Positions 52,283 through 62,644 of a DNA stretch of 64,000 nucleotides are shown here, in pieces. The stretch is from the NCBI RefSeq assembly GCF_030268225.1, contig NZ_BSQG01000003.1, positions 94,893 to 158,892 on the forward strand, given 5' to 3'. The notes beneath the pieces were generated by a model. That model was not told the origin of the DNA and did not search any database. It was given only the letters and a program-made list of their open reading frames with translations. Numbering within the stretch: position 1 is the stretch's first letter; each line of letters begins with the position of its first letter. The stretch is from Nocardiopsis ansamitocini. Its GTDB lineage: Bacteria > Actinomycetota > Actinomycetes > Streptosporangiales > Streptosporangiaceae. Made by a program: the position numbers and the translations under genes.

Positions 52283-53191
52283 TCACCCCAGAATCGCCGA
52301 GAGGTCGATGTCGGACCCGAAGAACATGCCGCCGCCGATGAGCAGCAGCAGACCGGGCAGCATGGTCGCCGCGGTGATCCCGGTGACCCGGGGGTTCAGC
52401 CGTTGCGCCCGGCGTCGCAGGTATTGGGCGTCCTCGCGGCGCATGTCCTGGCCGATGCTTTGCAGTGTCTGGGTGAGCGGTGCTCCGAGTTCCTCGGCCT
52501 GCTGCAGGGCGGTGACGAAGCGCCCCAGCGACTCGTTGGAGTTGCGCCTGCGCATCGCGGAGAACGCCTCGCGCCGGCTGGTGCCCAGCTCCATCTGGTG
52601 CAGGGTGAGGCGGAACTCCGCGGCCAGCACCCCCGGCATGGAGTCGGAGACCCTGGACAGCGCCTGCCGGAAGGCCAGCCCCGACCCGACCGTCACCGCG
52701 AGCACGTCCAGGAAGTCGGGGAGCTGCTTCTGGATCTCCTCCTGTCGCTGCCGGGTGGCGCTGTACAGGGAGAGGTCGGTGAGCAGACCGAACGCAAGGA
52801 TCACCGCGGCGAAGATCGGTGAGCCGTCGACGAGGAAGAACAGGCCGATGCCCCCGTAGAGCAGAACCTCCCCGGCCTTGCGTTGCGCGTACCGTTGCAC
52901 GGTGAGCCCTTCGGGGCGTCCCGCCGATTCGATCCTGAGCTGGATCTTGGCCTGTCGCTCCTCCCCGAGCCACTCCACCACCACGGGGCCGAACGGCCGC
53001 CCGATCAGTTCGGTGATCCGGTGCAGGATGAAGGTCTCGTCCGCCTTCTTCTTCGGGGGTTCGATGATGAACTCCCCGGTCATGTCGCTCTTGCGGGTCA
53101 CCAGGTGCGCGCCCCAGAAGAACAGGGCGACGGACAGCGCGCCGGCCAGGCCCACCACCAGGGTGAGCGCGGGGCTGAGGACGATGTTCAT
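52283..53191 (-). CDS. tadC: Tad pilus inner-membrane platform protein TadC
   Basis: 302 residues, type II secretion F-domain family. A T2SF domain with VLAVTVGSGLAFRQAL near 155-170 and LTQTLQSIGQDMRREDAQYLRRRAQRLNPRVTGITAATMLPG near 240-280, and about four membrane helices. Pairs with TadB to form the platform that couples the TadA motor to pilin extraction. GGAG five bases before the ATG; 28 bp after tadB. Confidence 0.9.
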   Translation of the reverse strand: MNIVLSPALTLVVGLAGALSVALFFWGAHLVTRKSDMTGEFIIEPPKKKADETFILHRITELIGRPFGPVVVEWLGEERQAKIQLRIESAGRPEGLTVQRYAQRKAGEVLLYGGIGLFFLVDGSPIFAAVILAFGLLTDLSLYSATRQRQEEIQKQLPDFLDVLAVTVGSGLAFRQALSRVSDSMPGVLAAEFRLTLHQMELGTSRREAFSAMRRRNSNESLGRFVTALQQAEELGAPLTQTLQSIGQDMRREDAQYLRRRAQRLNPRVTGITAATMLPGLLLLIGGGMFFGSDIDLSAILG

Positions 53192-53219
53192 GGAACTCCA
53201 GGCTTCTCGGCGCGATCCG

Positions 53220-54145
53220 CTAGAAGTCGATCCGGGACATGCGGCGGATCGTCACGAAACCGATGGTGAACAGGGAGAGCGAGACACCCAGGATCGCGAG
53301 CCCCGCCGGGCTGGCGGTCATCCGGCCGACTGCTCCCGGCATCATCAGGTTCAGGAGGAACAGCGACCCCACCCCCATCGTGAGCAGCGCCCACGCGGTG
53401 TTCGTGGTCTCGCTGAGGATGGTGCGGACCTCGCGCCTGGTCTCCTTGCGGTTCTCCAGGGTCTCGGAGATGGAACGCAGGGCCGTCACCAGGGCTCCAC
53501 CGGAGCGGGCGGAGACCAGCAGGGTGGAGATCAGCACGCCGATCTCGCGCGAGGGCATCCGGTCGCGGAGGTCGGACACGGCACTCTCGAAGGACTGGCC
53601 GACCTTCATGGACCGGGCGACCCGGCGTAGTTCGGAGCCGGCAGGGTCGTCGAGTTCGTCGGCGGCCATGTCGATGGCGGTCGGCAGGGCCAGGCCGGCC
53701 TGGGTGGCGTTGGAGAGGACCCGGGCGAGTTCGGGGAGCTGGGCGGTGAACGCCTCCTTGCGCTTCTCCTCCTGCTGACGCAGATAGGCCAGGAACAAGA
53801 ACCCCACCAGACCGGCCGCGAGGACGCCCAGGATCGGGGCGAGGATCTGCCAGACCAGGACCACCGCGCACACCGCCGTCGCGCTCAGGGCGACCACGAA
53901 CGTGGACACCTTGACCTTCACTCCCGCGCGCGCCAGACGGATCTCCATGCGTCTGCCCAGTTCCGAGCGGCGCAGCCACACGTCCAACCGGGCCATCGGC
54001 GTGTTGGCGCGGCGCTCCACCTCGGACAGCGTGCCGCGCGCGGCCAGCAGCCGCCGCTGTCCCACCCCGTCCATGTAGACGACGAAGCCCCACACGGCCA
54101 CGATCAGTGACGCCATGGTGACGAGCAGGATGACCAGCGTGTAGT

Positions 54146-54149
<4 letters not shown>
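53220..54149 (-). CDS. tadB: Tad pilus inner-membrane platform protein TadB
   Basis: 309 residues, T2SF family. ELARVLSNATQAGLALPTAIDMAADEL near 135-160 and the helices flanking it are typical of TadB. GTG start overlaps the tadA stop (GTGA) with GGGAGG upstream. Two N-terminal and two C-terminal membrane helices. Confidence 0.9.
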
Positions 54150-55501
<1,352 letters not shown>

Positions 55502-55559
55502 GGGCCTTACCTGGTGCGGTCGTCGGGGGTGTCGGGTCTGTACTCGGGGTGCCGGGGGA

Positions 55560-55964
55560 CTAGACGGCCATCTCCACCCGGCGGACGACGGTGTAGTCCA
55601 GGGCGGCGATCGTGAAGACGACGGGAACTCCGATACTGACCTCGGAGAAGACGCCGCCGTCCTCGGTGTAGCCGGTGCTGACCCGGGCAGCGCCCATCCA
55701 GGTCGGAAGCGCTCCCTCGGCCGCGGACAGCGCTGTCGCCGGGCCCTGCTGCTCGGCGACCCGGGCTCCGATCCTGGCCGCGTTCTCGGCCTGTTCGACT
55801 GCGACGAACGAGATGAAGACCTCCAACGTGATCACTGCCATCAGCAGGAACAACGGCAGGTAGGTGGCGAACTCCAGGATCTGTGATCCGCGGTCGTCAC
55901 GACGGGCCCATCGATTCCGGCCGTCTGGCCGCGGCCGGGCGGGTGCCGGTGGATCCACGCTCAT
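55560..55964 (-). CDS. tadE: TadE-like minor pseudopilin
   Basis: 134 residues. Prepilin site RRDDRG-SQILEF (Gly26, Glu31 at +5, Phe32 at +6) followed by an assembly helix to about residue 55 and a small beta domain. GAGGGG lies upstream; the start is 3 bp after the end of the TadZ-TadE fusion gene. TadE-type pseudopilins are minor components needed for fibre initiation. Confidence 0.87.
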   Translation of the reverse strand: MSVDPPAPARPRPDGRNRWARRDDRGSQILEFATYLPLFLLMAVITLEVFISFVAVEQAENAARIGARVAEQQGPATALSAAEGALPTWMGAARVSTGYTEDGGVFSEVSIGVPVVFTIAALDYTVVRRVEMAV

Positions 55965-55967
55965 GCC

Positions 55968-57578
55968 TCACCCCTCGCGAAGGACCTGGGACTGGCTGCT
56001 GATGTTCCACGGACTGTCCATGCCGGGCAGCACCGCGGGCATCGCGATGGTCACCCGGATGTAGCGGCGGCCGTCCTCCACCAGGTTCTCCAGGGTGAAG
56101 GTCTCCTCCTCGTCCCAGGGGGCGCGCACCCGTTTGGCCGCCTCCTCCCGGATCCGCTCCTCGTCGCTCGGGGTGATCGACGCCTGGCGTGCGCCTTCGC
56201 TGGCCGCGTGGGAGGCGTACATCCCGGTGAGTCCGATCAGTACGATCTGCCAGGTCAACAGCAGTGCCAGGCCGAGGAACGGGACGAGTGCGGCGAATTC
56301 GACGATCGAGGCACCGGAGTCGCCGCGGGTGCTGCGCGAGCGGCGACTCTGGGCGATCATCGCCGCGGCGGCTTCTTTCGTTGAGGAGCCGTTGCCCTGC
56401 TGCTCCTCATCGGGTGTCGCCGCGGTGATGCCCAGTTCCGCGGCCAGCCGGCTGAATGCTTTGAGCAGGGCCTCGTCGGTGAGCCTGCCGGGGACCCCGG
56501 TGTTGGACGCCTCCTCCAGGGCACGATAGGCGGCCGGTACGGCCGTGCGCAGCGTTTCCGTGCCGAGCAGTTTGCGGGCGAAGTCCGGCTGGATCTCGTT
56601 CCTCCGGCTGTGCCGGGTGATCAGCGAGGTCACGTTCTTGGCCTCGCGGACGTGCAGCCGCTCCCACATGGCGATGAGGCGCTGTGCGCCGCGCAGGGCC
56701 GGAAGGTCCGGGGTGACCAGCACGATGGCTGTGTCGGAGAGTTCCACGGCCACCGCGGTGGCGTCGTTGATCGCCGAACCGCAGTCCACGATCACCTGGT
56801 CGTAACGTGACCGCAGCGCCCCGAGGATCTGTCGGGCCGCACGCGCGTTGACGTCCTCGCTGTGCTCGCCGTGTTCGGGGGCGAGCAGGATGTGCGGACC
56901 GTCGTGGTGGACGTAGAGGGTGTCGGCGAGCATGGCCGCACTGATGTCGTCGGCGGCCTCCACCAGGTCCACGATGCTGCGGCGGTGCTTGAGGTCGTAA
57001 TATCCGGGGACGTCGCCGGACTGCAGGTCCAGGTCGACGAGGCAGACGGTACGTCCGGCCTTGGCCGCGATCCGGGACAGTTGGATGGCGGTCGTGGTGG
57101 TTCCGACACCGCCCTTGGCGCCGGTCAGTGTGATGATCTGGCCGCGGCGCCCCGAAACCGGAACGTCGAGGGAGGCGGCCTCCAGGTGGCGGCGCAGGGT
57201 CCGCGACCAGTCCGCCGCCGTGGTGACCCTGGCGCTGAGCTGTTCGATGGTGGCGTCTGCCTGGAGCAGTCCGCGTGCGCCCGCCTCCATGGTGTTGGTG
57301 AAGGTGTCGGGTTCCACCTCGGACACGATCAGGATGATCGCCAGTTGCGGCTGGTTCCGGGAGATGTCGCGGATCAGGTCCAGGACCGGGAGCGGCCCGA
57401 GGTCCTCGTGGATCAGTACGACGTCGAGGCCGGGCAGTTTGCCGACGGTCTCGCTGACCTCGCGGGAGGTGCGGTGCACGCTCACGACCTCGGCCTCGGC
57501 CAGTTCCTCGAACCTGGCCGTGAGCGCGTTCTCCAACTCGTCGGTGGGGGCGCCGATCAGGACCTGGTAAGTGCTCAT
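55968..57578 (-). CDS. TadZ/CpaE ATPase fused to a TadE-like pseudopilin
   Basis: 536 residues. Residues 1-125 are a degenerate receiver-like domain; 145-390 form the MinD-like TadZ domain with GAKGGVGTTTT at 153-163, where the second signature lysine is Thr, as is usual in CpaE/TadZ. After a Gln/Ser-rich linker (390-418) comes RGDSG-ASIVEF, a complete class III prepilin site (Gly422, Glu427, Phe428), an assembly helix to about 450 and a TadE-like domain to the end. Cleavage at Gly422 would free the cytosolic ATPase from the pseudopilin. No frameshift or stop marks the junction. Confidence 0.9.
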   Translation of the reverse strand: MSTYQVLIGAPTDELENALTARFEELAEAEVVSVHRTSREVSETVGKLPGLDVVLIHEDLGPLPVLDLIRDISRNQPQLAIILIVSEVEPDTFTNTMEAGARGLLQADATIEQLSARVTTAADWSRTLRRHLEAASLDVPVSGRRGQIITLTGAKGGVGTTTTAIQLSRIAAKAGRTVCLVDLDLQSGDVPGYYDLKHRRSIVDLVEAADDISAAMLADTLYVHHDGPHILLAPEHGEHSEDVNARAARQILGALRSRYDQVIVDCGSAINDATAVAVELSDTAIVLVTPDLPALRGAQRLIAMWERLHVREAKNVTSLITRHSRRNEIQPDFARKLLGTETLRTAVPAAYRALEEASNTGVPGRLTDEALLKAFSRLAAELGITAATPDEEQQGNGSSTKEAAAAMIAQSRRSRSTRGDSGASIVEFAALVPFLGLALLLTWQIVLIGLTGMYASHAASEGARQASITPSDEERIREEAAKRVRAPWDEEETFTLENLVEDGRRYIRVTIAMPAVLPGMDSPWNISSQSQVLREG

Positions 57579-57621
57579 CTGTTGCCGCCCCGACGGAGGA
57601 GAGGAGTGGGAGGGGTGTCCA

Positions 57622-58371
57622 TCAGTTGCCGCCGCCCTGGCCGGAGAGGGCGGCGGCGAGCTGGTCCTCGGCGCAGAACCGCGCCTCGCCGGGGTTGCCC
57701 GACCCCTCCGCGCTGATCAGGGCCAGGCGCAGCTTGGTGGCGAACGCCTCGGCGTAGCTCAGCTCGAGGGCCTGCTCGGTGGTGAGTTTGAAGGTCACCG
57801 GGACCACGGAGTTGGTACCACCGGTCTGGGCGTCGACCTGTGCTCCGATGTCGCCGATCTCCAGCACCTCCACGTCGGTGAGGACCCGGATCGTGCACGC
57901 GTCGGAGGAGTCGTTGGGCTGGAAGGAGGCGTAGATGTCCACGCGGGACTGGCGGGCCACCTTGCCGGCCACGCCCGTCTCGGCGTTGACCATGATCGCG
58001 ATCTCCCGCTCGCCCGTCTCCAGGGCCGGGGCGGGCACGACCATGCTCTTCTGGAGAAGCGTGCCCGCCTGCAGGAAGGTGGCGGAGACGGCGCGGCTGC
58101 CCGGGTTCGCCAGCGCCTCGTTGGCGTCCTCCAGACTGCTCAGGAAGGTCTCCTCGTCGAAGAACCTCGCCGGGACCTCCTGGGACTCCACCATCTCCGC
58201 GGTGATCGGCTGGTAGGGGTCGACGTCCTGGGTCAGCCGCAACACCGTTCGGTAGGTGCCCATCTCGCTGTTCAGCGTGTTCACGTAGGAGACCACCGTG
58301 AAGAAGACGGTGACGGCGCCGAACGCGGCGATGATCATGAGCAGAACACCGCGCCGTTGACGGGGGTTCAT
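57622..58371 (-). CDS. cpaB: Pilus assembly protein CpaB/RcpC (SAF domain)
   Basis: 249 residues with one N-terminal membrane anchor (about 10-30) and a SAF-type domain: DVDPYQPITAEMVE near 50-62, then the RcpC-like domain with GEREIAIMVNAETGVAGKVARQSRVDIYASF near 118-150. In diderms CpaB works with the secretin; in monoderms it probably acts at the wall. GGAG precedes the ATG, and tadZ-E follows after 43 bp. Confidence 0.88.
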   Translation of the reverse strand: MNPRQRRGVLLMIIAAFGAVTVFFTVVSYVNTLNSEMGTYRTVLRLTQDVDPYQPITAEMVESQEVPARFFDEETFLSSLEDANEALANPGSRAVSATFLQAGTLLQKSMVVPAPALETGEREIAIMVNAETGVAGKVARQSRVDIYASFQPNDSSDACTIRVLTDVEVLEIGDIGAQVDAQTGGTNSVVPVTFKLTTEQALELSYAEAFATKLRLALISAEGSGNPGEARFCAEDQLAAALSGQGGGN

Positions 58372-58429
58372 GACGCTCCATTTCTAGCCGTGCGATGGGG
58401 AGACGGCGGCGGCACCGAGCGGCCAGGCC

Positions 58430-59572
58430 TCAGCGGCGGGTCGGGTGGTGGGGACGGGTTTCTCCAGGGTCGGTGCCGTCGCCAAGGGAAGGGGAGAACG
58501 ATTCTGGAGCCTGTGGATAACTGGTGATTCCGGACACCGAGCCGTAGCCGGGAGGAGGAGTTCCCCGGGCCGGTGTCCCGGCGGGTCGGGGGGCTTCGGG
58601 AGGCGCTGCCCGGGGGGCCGGACGGGCAGGGGGGCCGGAGCCCTGTGCGGGCGGGGGGACGAGGGCCGTCGGTGTCGGCACCTGGACGGCCCGGGAGTAC
58701 GTGGGCGGGCGTCCGACCGGAGGCTGGTTGGCCGCGCCGCAGAACGGGCAGTGCGTCTCGGCCACGGGTTCACGGCACCACGCGCAGGTGGTCGGCCGGA
58801 TCGCCCGTACCGGTTGGGTGAGTGCGTCCTGGTGGGCGCTGAAGACCACGAACTCGACGTACTTCGTGGTCCCCCAGTAGGCCGGGCCCAGCGGCTGGTC
58901 GGGGAGGTCGTGCGAGGAGACCGGCTGTATCGCCGGTATGAACTGGGCGTCGAAGTGCGACTGGTCGGCGTCCCGGCCGGCCGAGACCAGTACCTGCACC
59001 GGGTTCACCGGGTGGAAGGGGATGTTGGGCGCGGGGTTGGACCGGCGTACCCGTCCGACGCGCTGCACGGGCGCGCAGAAGGCGAGGAAGGCCGTTCCGG
59101 GAACGAGCGACCCCATGTGCTGGCGGACCGAGATTGGGATGGTCGCCAGGCTCGCCACGCTCTTGACCCAACCGCCTGCCAGCATGTGCTCGGGCAGTTC
59201 GGCGGCCAGTGCCGCCACGAGCCCCGACGGCAGGTAGGGCGCGAGATAGGCCATCTGGTCGGCCACCAGGGACAGCGCCAGGGGGGACAGGTCCATGGGC
59301 ACGGCCGCGACGTGATCGGTCCGCAGCGCTCCGCGGGCGAACTGGACCGCCCGCTCGGCCCGGCCGGATCGCCACCGGGGGTACAGGGCCACGACCTTCT
59401 TCCCCTGTGCGATGTTCTCCCGCGCGAAGTCGAGGAAGCCCGCGGACTGTCCGGCGAGGTCATCGCCGTCCAGGGCGAAGCGCCGTGCCCGGGCGTTGCC
59501 GAGGTGGCCCGTGCTCGGCACATCGGCGAGCAGGGCGACGACGCTCACGGACCTCGGGCGGTCACTGGACAC
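58430..59572 (-). CDS. Unknown zinc-ribbon protein, first gene of the Tad operon
   Basis: 380 residues, no recognised family. Residues 1-240 look like a globular alpha/beta domain without membrane segments. CAWCREP-x4-HCPFCG near 270-285 is a four-cysteine zinc ribbon. The last 90 residues are Pro/Ala-rich and disordered. GTG start with AGGGAG eight bases upstream. Being first in the operon, 58 bp ahead of cpaB, it is probably a dedicated cytosolic regulator or adaptor of pilus assembly, but this rests on position alone. Confidence 0.75.
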   Translation of the reverse strand: MSSDRPRSVSVVALLADVPSTGHLGNARARRFALDGDDLAGQSAGFLDFARENIAQGKKVVALYPRWRSGRAERAVQFARGALRTDHVAAVPMDLSPLALSLVADQMAYLAPYLPSGLVAALAAELPEHMLAGGWVKSVASLATIPISVRQHMGSLVPGTAFLAFCAPVQRVGRVRRSNPAPNIPFHPVNPVQVLVSAGRDADQSHFDAQFIPAIQPVSSHDLPDQPLGPAYWGTTKYVEFVVFSAHQDALTQPVRAIRPTTCAWCREPVAETHCPFCGAANQPPVGRPPTYSRAVQVPTPTALVPPPAQGSGPPARPAPRAAPPEAPRPAGTPARGTPPPGYGSVSGITSYPQAPESFSPSLGDGTDPGETRPHHPTRR

Positions 59573-59982
59573 GGGGCAAGCTCCCTGGGGGTGAGACGCT
59601 TGGGGGTCGGCTGCGGTTCGTGGTCACGGCCAGCAGGTGATTCTATGCGGACGTATCGTAACGAGTCTGCGCTGGGTCTGGAGTGTCCACGCCCCCAAAT
59701 TTCCCAGGACCGTCACCCTGTTCTACGTTGCGTTATCCCGATCGGTACTAAGGTCCCGATTTTTAGCGGAACGTAATCGCTATTGGCAGTTGGCCGATAT
59801 CGGACAGCTGGCTCGGGGGACACACCTGATCGCCCCACGCCGCACGTCCGACGCTCTTCGGCGGGAGGGGAACGATCGGTGGAGCGGGTGCGTCCCAGCG
59901 TCCGGGCGGGACCCGGCTACCGGTGACATCCGCCGACCGCTCCGTGACTCGCCCCGGGGGGTCGGCGGCGATGGGAAGAGAC
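59573..59982. other. divergent promoter region, Tad operon and spo0M
   Basis: About 410 bp with an AT-richer centre (59640-59790). CCGATATCGG at 59794-59803 is a 10-bp palindrome. No GGGCCCAA boxes are seen here, unlike the flp promoter region, so the upstream Tad operon may be controlled differently. Confidence 0.45.
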
Positions 59983-60768
59983 ATGGTCCTCAAGCGTTTG
60001 CTGGCGGGAATCGGTTTCGGCGGGGCGTCGGTGGAGACCGTCCTGCACGTTGCCGAGGTCCCGCCGGGCGGAGCGGTGCGCGGGGTCGTGCGCATCCAGG
60101 GCGGCGACGTCGACCAGCAGATCGAAATGCTCACCGTCGGTCTCCAGGCGCGGGTCGAGGTCGAGTCCGGCGACAGCGAGCACGCGCAGGACGTCGAATT
60201 CCACCGCAGCACCCTCGGCGGACGCCTGCACCTGCCGCCCGCCGAGCGCATCGAGGTCCCCTTCGAGCTGGCGGTTCCCTGGGAGACGCCCATCACCGGC
60301 TGCTACGGGCATCCCCTCCCGGGGATGAACATCGGGATCAATACCCGGCTGCACATCGCCGGTGCCGTCGACCCCGGTGACCTCGACCCGGTGGGGGTGC
60401 TGCCGCTTCCCGCCCACCAGGCCGTCCTCGATGCCCTGTTCCGGTTGGGATTCCGCTTCAAGCACGCCGATATGGAGCGCGGTCGGCTGTCCCGTACCCG
60501 CCAGCGCCTGCCCTTCTACCAGGAGATCGAGTTCCATGCGCCGAGTCGCTACCAGGGGCTCGGCGAGTTGGAGCTCTCGTTCGTCACCGACGAGCGAGGC
60601 GTGGACGTGGTCCTGGAGATGGACAAGAAGCCCGGCCTGCTGTTCAGCGAGGGAAGCGACACCTTCCACTCCTTCAGCGTCGACCACCGCGCGGCAGCCG
60701 GTACGGACTGGGCGGACTACCTCCACCGGTGGATCGACGCGACCGCGGGCCGCCGCCGGTGGCTGTGA
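59983..60768 (+). CDS. Spo0M-like sporulation-control protein
   Basis: About 261 residues, arrestin-like Spo0M family. MVLKRLLAGIGFGGASVETVL at the N-terminus and the GGRLHLPPAERIEVPFELAVPWETPIT segment near 80-105 are diagnostic. Length matches B. subtilis Spo0M (258 residues). GGGAAGAG lies just before ATG 59983; ATG 59971 is an alternative. In Bacillus Spo0M influences sporulation and cell-shape control; in actinobacteria its role is open. Confidence 0.87.
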   Translation: MVLKRLLAGIGFGGASVETVLHVAEVPPGGAVRGVVRIQGGDVDQQIEMLTVGLQARVEVESGDSEHAQDVEFHRSTLGGRLHLPPAERIEVPFELAVPWETPITGCYGHPLPGMNIGINTRLHIAGAVDPGDLDPVGVLPLPAHQAVLDALFRLGFRFKHADMERGRLSRTRQRLPFYQEIEFHAPSRYQGLGELELSFVTDERGVDVVLEMDKKPGLLFSEGSDTFHSFSVDHRAAAGTDWADYLHRWIDATAGRRRWL

Positions 60769-60860
60769 GCACGGCGGACCGGACGTGGTCGGGAGACGGG
60801 CCTGCCTCCCAACGCGTTGGAGGGCCCCGAAGGTGACGAGGCCCCGGTCCGTACTTTCGA

Positions 60861-60890
60861 TCTGGAGTGAGTGCCGGGACTTGAGCTCGC
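60861..60890 (-). repeat. degenerate copy of the tRNA-His 3' end
   Basis: Thirty bases here match 61729-61758, the tRNA-His 3' third plus CCA and two flanking bases, at 26 positions. Similarity continues outward into the flank (GACGA-GCCCCGG and TTTC-ATCTGG). It cannot encode a tRNA since the anticodon and D arms are absent. Confidence 0.7.
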
Positions 60891-60984
60891 CGGGCAGAAA
60901 AATCTGAACTGCGTTTTTGCTTCCCCGGGCTGGCTGTCTGCGGTTGTGGGTTCCGGGTTCGGTCGTGATGGTCCGCTGCTTCAG

Positions 60985-61015
60985 GACGGGGTGGGCCACC
61001 GGGGCCCACCCCGTC
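60985..61015. terminator. 13-bp perfect hairpin
   Basis: GACGGGGTGGGCC (60985-60997) and GGCCCACCCCGTC (61003-61015) form a perfect stem with a 5-nt loop, 216 bp after spo0M. It could be a distal terminator for spo0M or a leftover of the relic region. Confidence 0.5.
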
Positions 61016-61684
61016 TCGACTGTGCAACGGGCGCGGCCAAGACCTGAAGGGTGGGCCGGCGGGTCACAGTGTTCGTCGAGGCCGTCGCAACTCGCCCATC
61101 GCCTCTGGTCCCGAGGGCGCACTCTCACCGCGCTCAACGCCACCGTCACCTGGCGAGGACACATCCCCTCTGCATCACCGCCTCTACCGCCTCCGACGAC
61201 ATCGTGCTGCGCTCCGCCGAGGCGATCAGACCGGCCGGGTCATGTGCAGCGCCGAAACGTCACTGTGGTGGCACGCACCTCATCGAACTGCAGCCGCTGC
61301 CTACGAGGGGACGTCTGTCCTCAAGTCATCCACCGCCACTGCCACCGGCCCCGTCGTCACCGAGCAACCCCTGCCCGGTAGGTGAAGCCGGACGGACGCG
61401 TCCCGGGCCCCGATGGCGGTCGGGGCGCCTGCGATCGTCGTTGTCCCGGCCTTCGGGCCGTTCATGGCCGGCCGCTTCCACCGCCAGTTCGGAGGACACG
61501 GCCCTGTTGCGGTCGGTGAAGGTCTCGCACTCACGGGCCGTAGCGGTTTCCGTCCGGGCGCTACTTGATGCGGTGGCGCTTGGTCTCGCCGCTCAAGGTG
61601 CGGGGTCCGATCTGCGTCGTGCGCGACATCATCACTGGATGTGGTGCGGCCTAGGGAAGGCGCGGTGACCTCCGCAACGACGAA

Positions 61685-61719
61685 GCCCCGGCCCGCGGAA
61701 GTCGTCCGCAGGCCGGGGC
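61685..61719 (-). terminator. terminator of tRNA-His
   Basis: GCCCCGGCCCGCGGA (61685-61699) and TCCGCAGGCCGGGGC (61705-61719) pair with a single C/A mismatch, 12 bases beyond the 3' end of the tRNA on the minus strand. Confidence 0.75.
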
Positions 61720-61730
61720 CTGTTTTCATC

Positions 61731-61807
61731 TGGGGTGAGTGACGGGACTTGAACCCGCGACATCTTGGACCACAACCAAGTGCTCTACCGGCTGAGCTAC
61801 ACCCACC
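61731..61807 (-). tRNA. tRNA-His (GTG anticodon)
   Basis: 77-nt gene. Acceptor stem GTGGGTG/CACTCAC with the extra 5' G typical of tRNA-His, D-arm GCTC/GAGC, anticodon stem CTTGG/CCAAG around TTGTGGT (anticodon GTG), TPsiC arm with GTTCAAGTC, and an encoded CCA end. All stems pair. Confidence 0.96.
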
Positions 61808-61883
61808 ATGACCGCCGGGCTGAAAACCATCAGCGCCTGCGTTCAGAAATGATACTACCGGTTCCCGCGAGTGATTCGCGCCT

Positions 61884-62522
61884 TCATTTCCGGGGTGTGG
61901 ACTCGGGGGCGTCGAGTTGTCCGGTTCCACCGGAGACGACATCGGCGGCGATGGCACGCGCGGTGGGGGTGTCCGGACCGGGGGCGGCGACGAAGGCGGC
62001 CGCCCGGAAGTACCGGAGTTCCTGGATGCTCTCGACGATGTCGGCCAGCGCGCGGTGGCCCCCGTGCTTCTCCGGACTCGCGAAGTACACCCGCGGGTAC
62101 CAGCGGCGCAGGAGTTCCTTGATGCTGGAGACATCCACCATCCGGTAGTGCAGGTGCTCGTCGATGAGCGGCATGTCGCGGGCGAGGAAGGCACGGTCCG
62201 TGGCGATGGAGTTCCCGCACAACGGGGTCTTCTTCGGCTCGGGGACGTAGCGCCTGATGTGGTCGAGGACCATCTCCTCGGCCTCGGACAGCGTCACCCC
62301 GTTGTCCAGTTCCGTGAGGAGGCCGGACGTCGTGTGCATCTGGGTGACGAAGTCGCCCATCTGGTCGAGTGCCGCCTGCGGTGGTTTGACGACGACGTCG
62401 ATGCCCTCGTCGATCTGGTTGAGGTCGCCGTCGGTGATGACACAGGCCACCTCGATCAGCGCGTCTTTGTCGAGGTCGAGCCCCGTCATCTCACAGTCGA
62501 TCCACACCAGGCTGTCGTTCAT
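61884..62522 (-). CDS. orn: Oligoribonuclease
   Basis: 212-residue DEDDh 3'-5' exonuclease that degrades 2-5 nt RNA and pGpG. Exo I VWIDCEMTGLD near residues 6-16 (Asp/Glu), Exo II LCGNSIATDRAFLARDMP near 102-118, Exo III with HRALADIVESIQELRYFR near 158-175 (catalytic His and Asp). The C-terminal 20 residues are a disordered tail. Convergent arrangement with neighbours is absent; the tRNA-His gene follows on the same strand. Confidence 0.95.
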   Translation of the reverse strand: MNDSLVWIDCEMTGLDLDKDALIEVACVITDGDLNQIDEGIDVVVKPPQAALDQMGDFVTQMHTTSGLLTELDNGVTLSEAEEMVLDHIRRYVPEPKKTPLCGNSIATDRAFLARDMPLIDEHLHYRMVDVSSIKELLRRWYPRVYFASPEKHGGHRALADIVESIQELRYFRAAAFVAAPGPDTPTARAIAADVVSGGTGQLDAPESTPRK

Positions 62523-62644
62523 GGGGCTAGCTTAGGGCGCTTTGCGCACCTGCAACGTCTTCACGGGCGGCGGGACGCCGGGCAGGGGCGCCGGTGGACG
62601 GGGCGCAGGGCCCCGTCCACCGGCGTCTGCCGAACGTCGAGCGG

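Larger units (their letters stand above)
60769..61730. other. relic region between spo0M and tRNA-His
   Basis: About 960 bp without a convincing gene; open frames lack ribosome sites, recognisable domains and the strong codon bias of neighbours. It contains a degenerate tRNA-His 3' fragment (60861-60890) and a 13-bp hairpin (60985-61015), and ends at the intact tRNA-His gene. Best explained as the remains of an integrated element or of a duplicated tRNA locus. Confidence 0.55.

Noticed and set aside
60861..60890. second tRNA-His gene
   Set aside because: Only the 3' third is present, with mismatches in the TPsiC arm; no anticodon or D arm.
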